64,000 nt of DNA, from positions 1 through 64,000 of the forward strand of contig JAVVTQ010000001.1 of assembly GCA_036653595.1 (NCBI GenBank). Reading direction: 5' to 3'. This DNA is from JAVVTQ01 sp036653595. GTDB taxonomy: Bacteria > Bacillota > Clostridia > Oscillospirales > Ruminococcaceae. Position numbers and translations under genes: made by a program. The number at the start of each line of letters is the position of its first letter. Positions within the stretch are counted from its first letter, which is position 1. The notes beneath the pieces were generated by a model. That model saw only the letters and a program-made list of their open reading frames with translations. It made no database searches and was not told the origin of the DNA. Shown piece after piece: positions 61,694-64,000 of the stretch.

Positions 61694-62048
61694 GATAACC
61701 CTTTCAGCGAAGCTGTTTCTTCTTTCGGGAGAATTTTGAAGTTTTTCGAATTTTACAAGAGCGAGATAAGGTTTCATATCAGCGAAGCTGCTTTGAAAAA
61801 TCATTATTGCGCAGGCTGACAGTTTCATTCGCGAACCGAAGTCATATTGGACGCATTTAAATGAGAATTGAAAGCTGCCCAAAGCGGACATGCTGCTTCG
61901 AAATTTTGCCGCAACCACGGCTCGCACCTGTGTGAAGCGGGCAAAGCAGCGTTTGCGCATATGAGTGCAGAGGCGGCAGCTGAGTCTCGCCATGACCGAA
62001 AGCTAAGGTGACGACTTTTTACTTTTGTGCCAGACCGCATAGAAAAGA
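61694..62048. other. Intergenic stretch upstream of galM
   Basis: The 355 bp hold no supported gene, although a frame continuous with galM stays open. TCAGCGAAGCTG occurs twice (61704-61715 and 61779-61790), suggesting a repeated site. No promoter was placed with confidence. Confidence 0.5.
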
Positions 62049-62084
62049 GAAGCCGCAGAATGAAAAACACATTCTGCGGCAAAA
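62049..62084 (-). terminator. Terminator after rubrerythrin
   Basis: GCCGCAGAATG and CATTCTGCGGC form a perfect 11-bp stem; TTCTCTTTTCT follows on the minus strand. Confidence 0.82.
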
Positions 62085-62129
62085 GCTTATTTTGTGCTTT
62101 GAAACATATTTTGTGCGCTTTGAAAGCAA

Positions 62130-62663
62130 TTAATAGTTTTCGCAGTTGAGCTCAAAGTATGCCTGCGGATGTGCACATACGGGGCAGACGGTTGGGGCAT
62201 CTGTTCCGACATGGATGTGGCCGCAGTTGCTGCACTTCCAAACGACAACGCCGTCCTTTTTGAAGACCATTCCGTTGTCCAAATTTTCCCTTAGCTTGCG
62301 ATATCTCTCCTCGTGGCCTTTTTCGATTTTTGCAACGCCCTCAAACATTCTCGCAATGGCCTCAAAGCCCTCTTCGTGAGCGTCCTTTGCCATGCCGGCA
62401 TACATCTCTGTCCACTCAAAGTTTTCGCCGTCTGCGGCAGCCTTGAGGTTTTCGCTTGTGGAGCCTATGCCGCCCAGAAGCTTGAACCACAGTTTGGCGT
62501 GCTCCATCTCATTTCCGGCAGTCTCTGTGAAAATATTAGAAATCTGAACATAACCATCTTTTTTTGCCTGACTCGCAAAGTATGTGTATTTGTTTCTTGC
62601 CTGAGATTCTCCGGCAAAAGCAGTGAGGAGGTTTTTTTTTGTTTTTGTTCCCTTGACATCCAT
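62130..62663 (-). CDS. rbr: Rubrerythrin
   Basis: This 177-residue protein reduces peroxide in anaerobes. The N-terminal four-helix domain binds a diiron centre, with AFAGESQARNKYTYFA, ETAGNEMEHAKLW and IEKGHEERY giving the Glu and His ligands. The C-terminal rubredoxin-like domain has KCSNCGHIH and CPVCAHPQ, four Cys for iron. A ribosome site and an 18-bp-spaced promoter precede it. It is a single-gene unit. Confidence 0.96.
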   Translation of the reverse strand: MDVKGTKTKKNLLTAFAGESQARNKYTYFASQAKKDGYVQISNIFTETAGNEMEHAKLWFKLLGGIGSTSENLKAAADGENFEWTEMYAGMAKDAHEEGFEAIARMFEGVAKIEKGHEERYRKLRENLDNGMVFKKDGVVVWKCSNCGHIHVGTDAPTVCPVCAHPQAYFELNCENY

Positions 62664-62703
62664 AGTATCAGTCTCCTTTAATAGTTAAAATTTTACTGCC
62701 ACC

Positions 62704-62733
62704 ATTATAATATCAATCAGCGTTATCAGTCAA
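62704..62733 (-). promoter_or_regulatory. Rubrerythrin promoter
   Basis: On the minus strand TTGACT (62733-62728) and TATAAT (62709-62704) are 18 bp apart. Confidence 0.62.
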
Positions 62734-62773
62734 TATATAAGTGTGAATAATAAAATGCAAAGTGATGAGGCAG

Positions 62774-63688
62774 CTAATCGATTTGCCTTTTTGCACCGCG
62801 AGAAGGCGTTGGAATGAGGGTCACAAGCACTGCGGCAAAGACAAGCGCACATCCGAAAATTTCTCGCGGAGTGAGAGTTTCATGCAGAATTATCACACCG
62901 AAAATTGCCGCAAAAACCGACTCGGTGCTCATGAGCAGTGAAGCCACGCTGGGGTCCATGTGCTTTTGACATATTACCTGAGCAGAAAAACCAACACCAA
63001 CCGAGAGAACACCGCAGTATAAAAGCGGGACAAGAGCGGAGACGATTCCCTCCAACGAAACTTCTTCCAGGCAAAACGCAAATATAAAACTCAAAGCAGA
63101 GCAGGTCATAAATTCATAGAAGGCAAATTCAAGACCATCCAAACCGCGCGAAAAGCTGTCGATGCAAAGGATTTGCACGGCCCAAAGCGCAGAGCCAATA
63201 ATAATAAGTGTGTCGCCGGAGCTAATATAGAAATCCCCGTTTATGCATAGAAAATATGTGCCGACCGACGCGATTGCGACTGCCAGCCATACGATCGCCG
63301 AGACTTTCTTCCTAAGAAAGACAAAGGCGAAAATGGGGACAAGAATCATGTAGAGAGCCGTCAAAAAGCCTGCCTTGGACGCCGTGGTATATTGCAGGCC
63401 AATCTGCTGCACAGCCGATGCGGCAAAAAGAGCCACTCCGCAGACCGCGCCGCCAAGCAGGCACTTTTTCGTATTGTTGTCGCTGTTCGCGTAGTCGTCG
63501 GGGAAGAGCTTTCGATTGTGGCGTCGCATAAGTATGAGCGGAATTATCGCGAGTGCACCCATGAGAAATCTTACTGCGCCAAAGAGAAGAGGGCCGATGT
63601 AATCCATCCCCATGCTCTGAAAGACAAAAGCGGCACCCCAGATGAGTGCGCCAAAGGACATAATAAGCGTTGCGGTTTGTTTTTTCAT
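62774..63688 (-). CDS. EamA/DMT-family transporter
   Basis: This 304-residue protein has ten hydrophobic spans in two EamA halves, with LIWGAAFVFQSMGMDYIGP at the start and LMSTESVFAAIFGVIILHE in the second half. It probably exports an amino acid or related metabolite. Unlike the 42797-43663 gene, its halves are much diverged. ATG 63688 has gggagag upstream. It is not linked by operon to rubrerythrin, which has its own promoter. Confidence 0.88.
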   Translation of the reverse strand: MKKQTATLIMSFGALIWGAAFVFQSMGMDYIGPLLFGAVRFLMGALAIIPLILMRRHNRKLFPDDYANSDNNTKKCLLGGAVCGVALFAASAVQQIGLQYTTASKAGFLTALYMILVPIFAFVFLRKKVSAIVWLAVAIASVGTYFLCINGDFYISSGDTLIIIGSALWAVQILCIDSFSRGLDGLEFAFYEFMTCSALSFIFAFCLEEVSLEGIVSALVPLLYCGVLSVGVGFSAQVICQKHMDPSVASLLMSTESVFAAIFGVIILHETLTPREIFGCALVFAAVLVTLIPTPSRGAKRQID

Positions 63689-63725
63689 GAAAGCTCTCCC
63701 TCTTGAGCATAAGTGTGAGTAAGTG

Positions 63726-63769
63726 CAAAAAAAAGAGCTTCGCAGCATTGAATCGCCGCAAAAGCTCTC
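63726..63769 (-). terminator. Terminator after the rnfA-like gene
   Basis: AGAGCTTTTGC...GC pairs with GC...GCGAAGCTCT on the minus strand, followed by TTTTTTTT. Confidence 0.78.
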
Positions 63770-63783
63770 AAAATACTATCCCA

Positions 63784-64000
63784 TCAAGATGAGAAGGTGT
63801 AGCCGGAGAGCCCATACACAGCGAGCACAAGCCCCGCGATAAAAAGAAGCGTTGAGGGAAGACCCTTAAAGGCCACCGGCATATCCCTGTTTTGCAGCTT
63901 GCGCTGGCCCTCGGTTACGAGAAGCACGGCGAGCACAAAACCGGCACTGGCGCCGATATTGTAAGCAATTGTATTGAAAAAGGAGTACTTGTAGTTGGTC
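63784..64000 (-). CDS. rnfA: Partial RnfA/RsxA-family electron-transport subunit
   Basis: Only the last 72 codons are in the window; the gene continues past the right edge. The residues ...FFNTIAYNIGASAGFVLAV, then VTEGQRKLQNRDMPVAFKG and LPSTLLFIAGLVLAVYGLSG match the C-terminal part of RnfA/RsxA (or related NqrE), an integral membrane subunit of the ion-pumping ferredoxin:NAD oxidoreductase. In Clostridia rnfA is usually near the end of rnfCDGEAB; here a terminator follows, so no rnfB lies downstream. Confidence 0.75.
   Translation of the reverse strand, partial: TNYKYSFFNTIAYNIGASAGFVLAVLLVTEGQRKLQNRDMPVAFKGLPSTLLFIAGLVLAVYGLSGYTFSS

Noticed and set aside
61694..61993. Upstream extension of the aldose 1-epimerase frame
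   Set aside because: No start with a ribosome site is present and the added residues do not resemble the family.
1..64000. Search for CRISPR arrays, prophage or insertion sequences
   Set aside because: No regularly spaced short repeats, transposase, integrase or phage structural genes were found; the two tandem repeats have long units without spacers.

Overview
The window looks like part of the chromosome of a spore-forming anaerobic member of the Firmicutes, most likely class Clostridia. The evidence is the gene order rimP-nusA-ylxR-ylxQ-infB-rbfA-nrnA-truB-ribF-rpsO-pnp, the sporulation genes spoVAC and spoVAD, a SpoIIQ-like M23 protein, DUF1540 and DUF1836 proteins, rubrerythrin, and the end of an Rnf-type membrane subunit at the right edge. 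Strong AGGAGG-type ribosome sites and short intergenic gaps fit this. No rRNA, CRISPR array, transposase, integrase or phage gene was seen.

Layout. 1-200: a 112-bp tandem repeat that enters from outside the window. 362-10906: the translation, transcription and RNA-decay operon, with a perfect hairpin before rimP, a leader before rpsO and a long imperfect hairpin before pnp. 10982-14489: small housekeeping and accessory genes (DUF1836, SGNH esterase, SDR, DUF1540, a 46-residue membrane peptide, a CBM9-like protein). 14867-14943: tRNA-Arg(CCT). 15248-22446: a nine-gene PTS and sugar-phosphate cluster containing counterparts of all seven E. coli sgc genes plus a SIS isomerase-like and a NagB-like protein. 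22488-26596: a cupin, an SDR, a TraX-like protein and a polytopic membrane protein. 26717-28117: an FAD-dependent dehydrogenase. 28334-37705: a divergent surface-sugar cluster with legionaminic-acid-type enzymes (PtmE, LegC, LegB, LegG and NeuA/LegF-like) and two Gfo/Idh/MocA oxidoreductases, but no NeuB-type synthase, plus a lipoprotein and a probable glycosyltransferase. 37732-39384: an unusual B12-binding mutase-like protein.

39641-46395: a membrane-anchored unknown, a lipoprotein, a GT-C-like membrane protein, an EamA transporter, a WYL regulator and spoVAC-spoVAD (no spoVAE follows). 46385-46610: a second tandem repeat. 46635-49385: a small acidic protein and copZ-copA. 49458-52227: the M23 protein, then psuK-psuG for pseudouridine breakdown. 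52792-60612: an iron/polyamine-type ABC importer, a YesM/YesN-type two-component system and a neutral-ceramidase-family hydrolase, probably one functional unit. 60668-64000: aldose 1-epimerase, rubrerythrin, an EamA transporter and a partial rnfA-like gene.

The three parts most worth following are the extended sgc-like cluster, the nonulosonate-like pathway that lacks its synthase, and the ABC importer/two-component/ceramidase unit, whose substrate is not evident. All calls come from reading the sequence; no database search was run.
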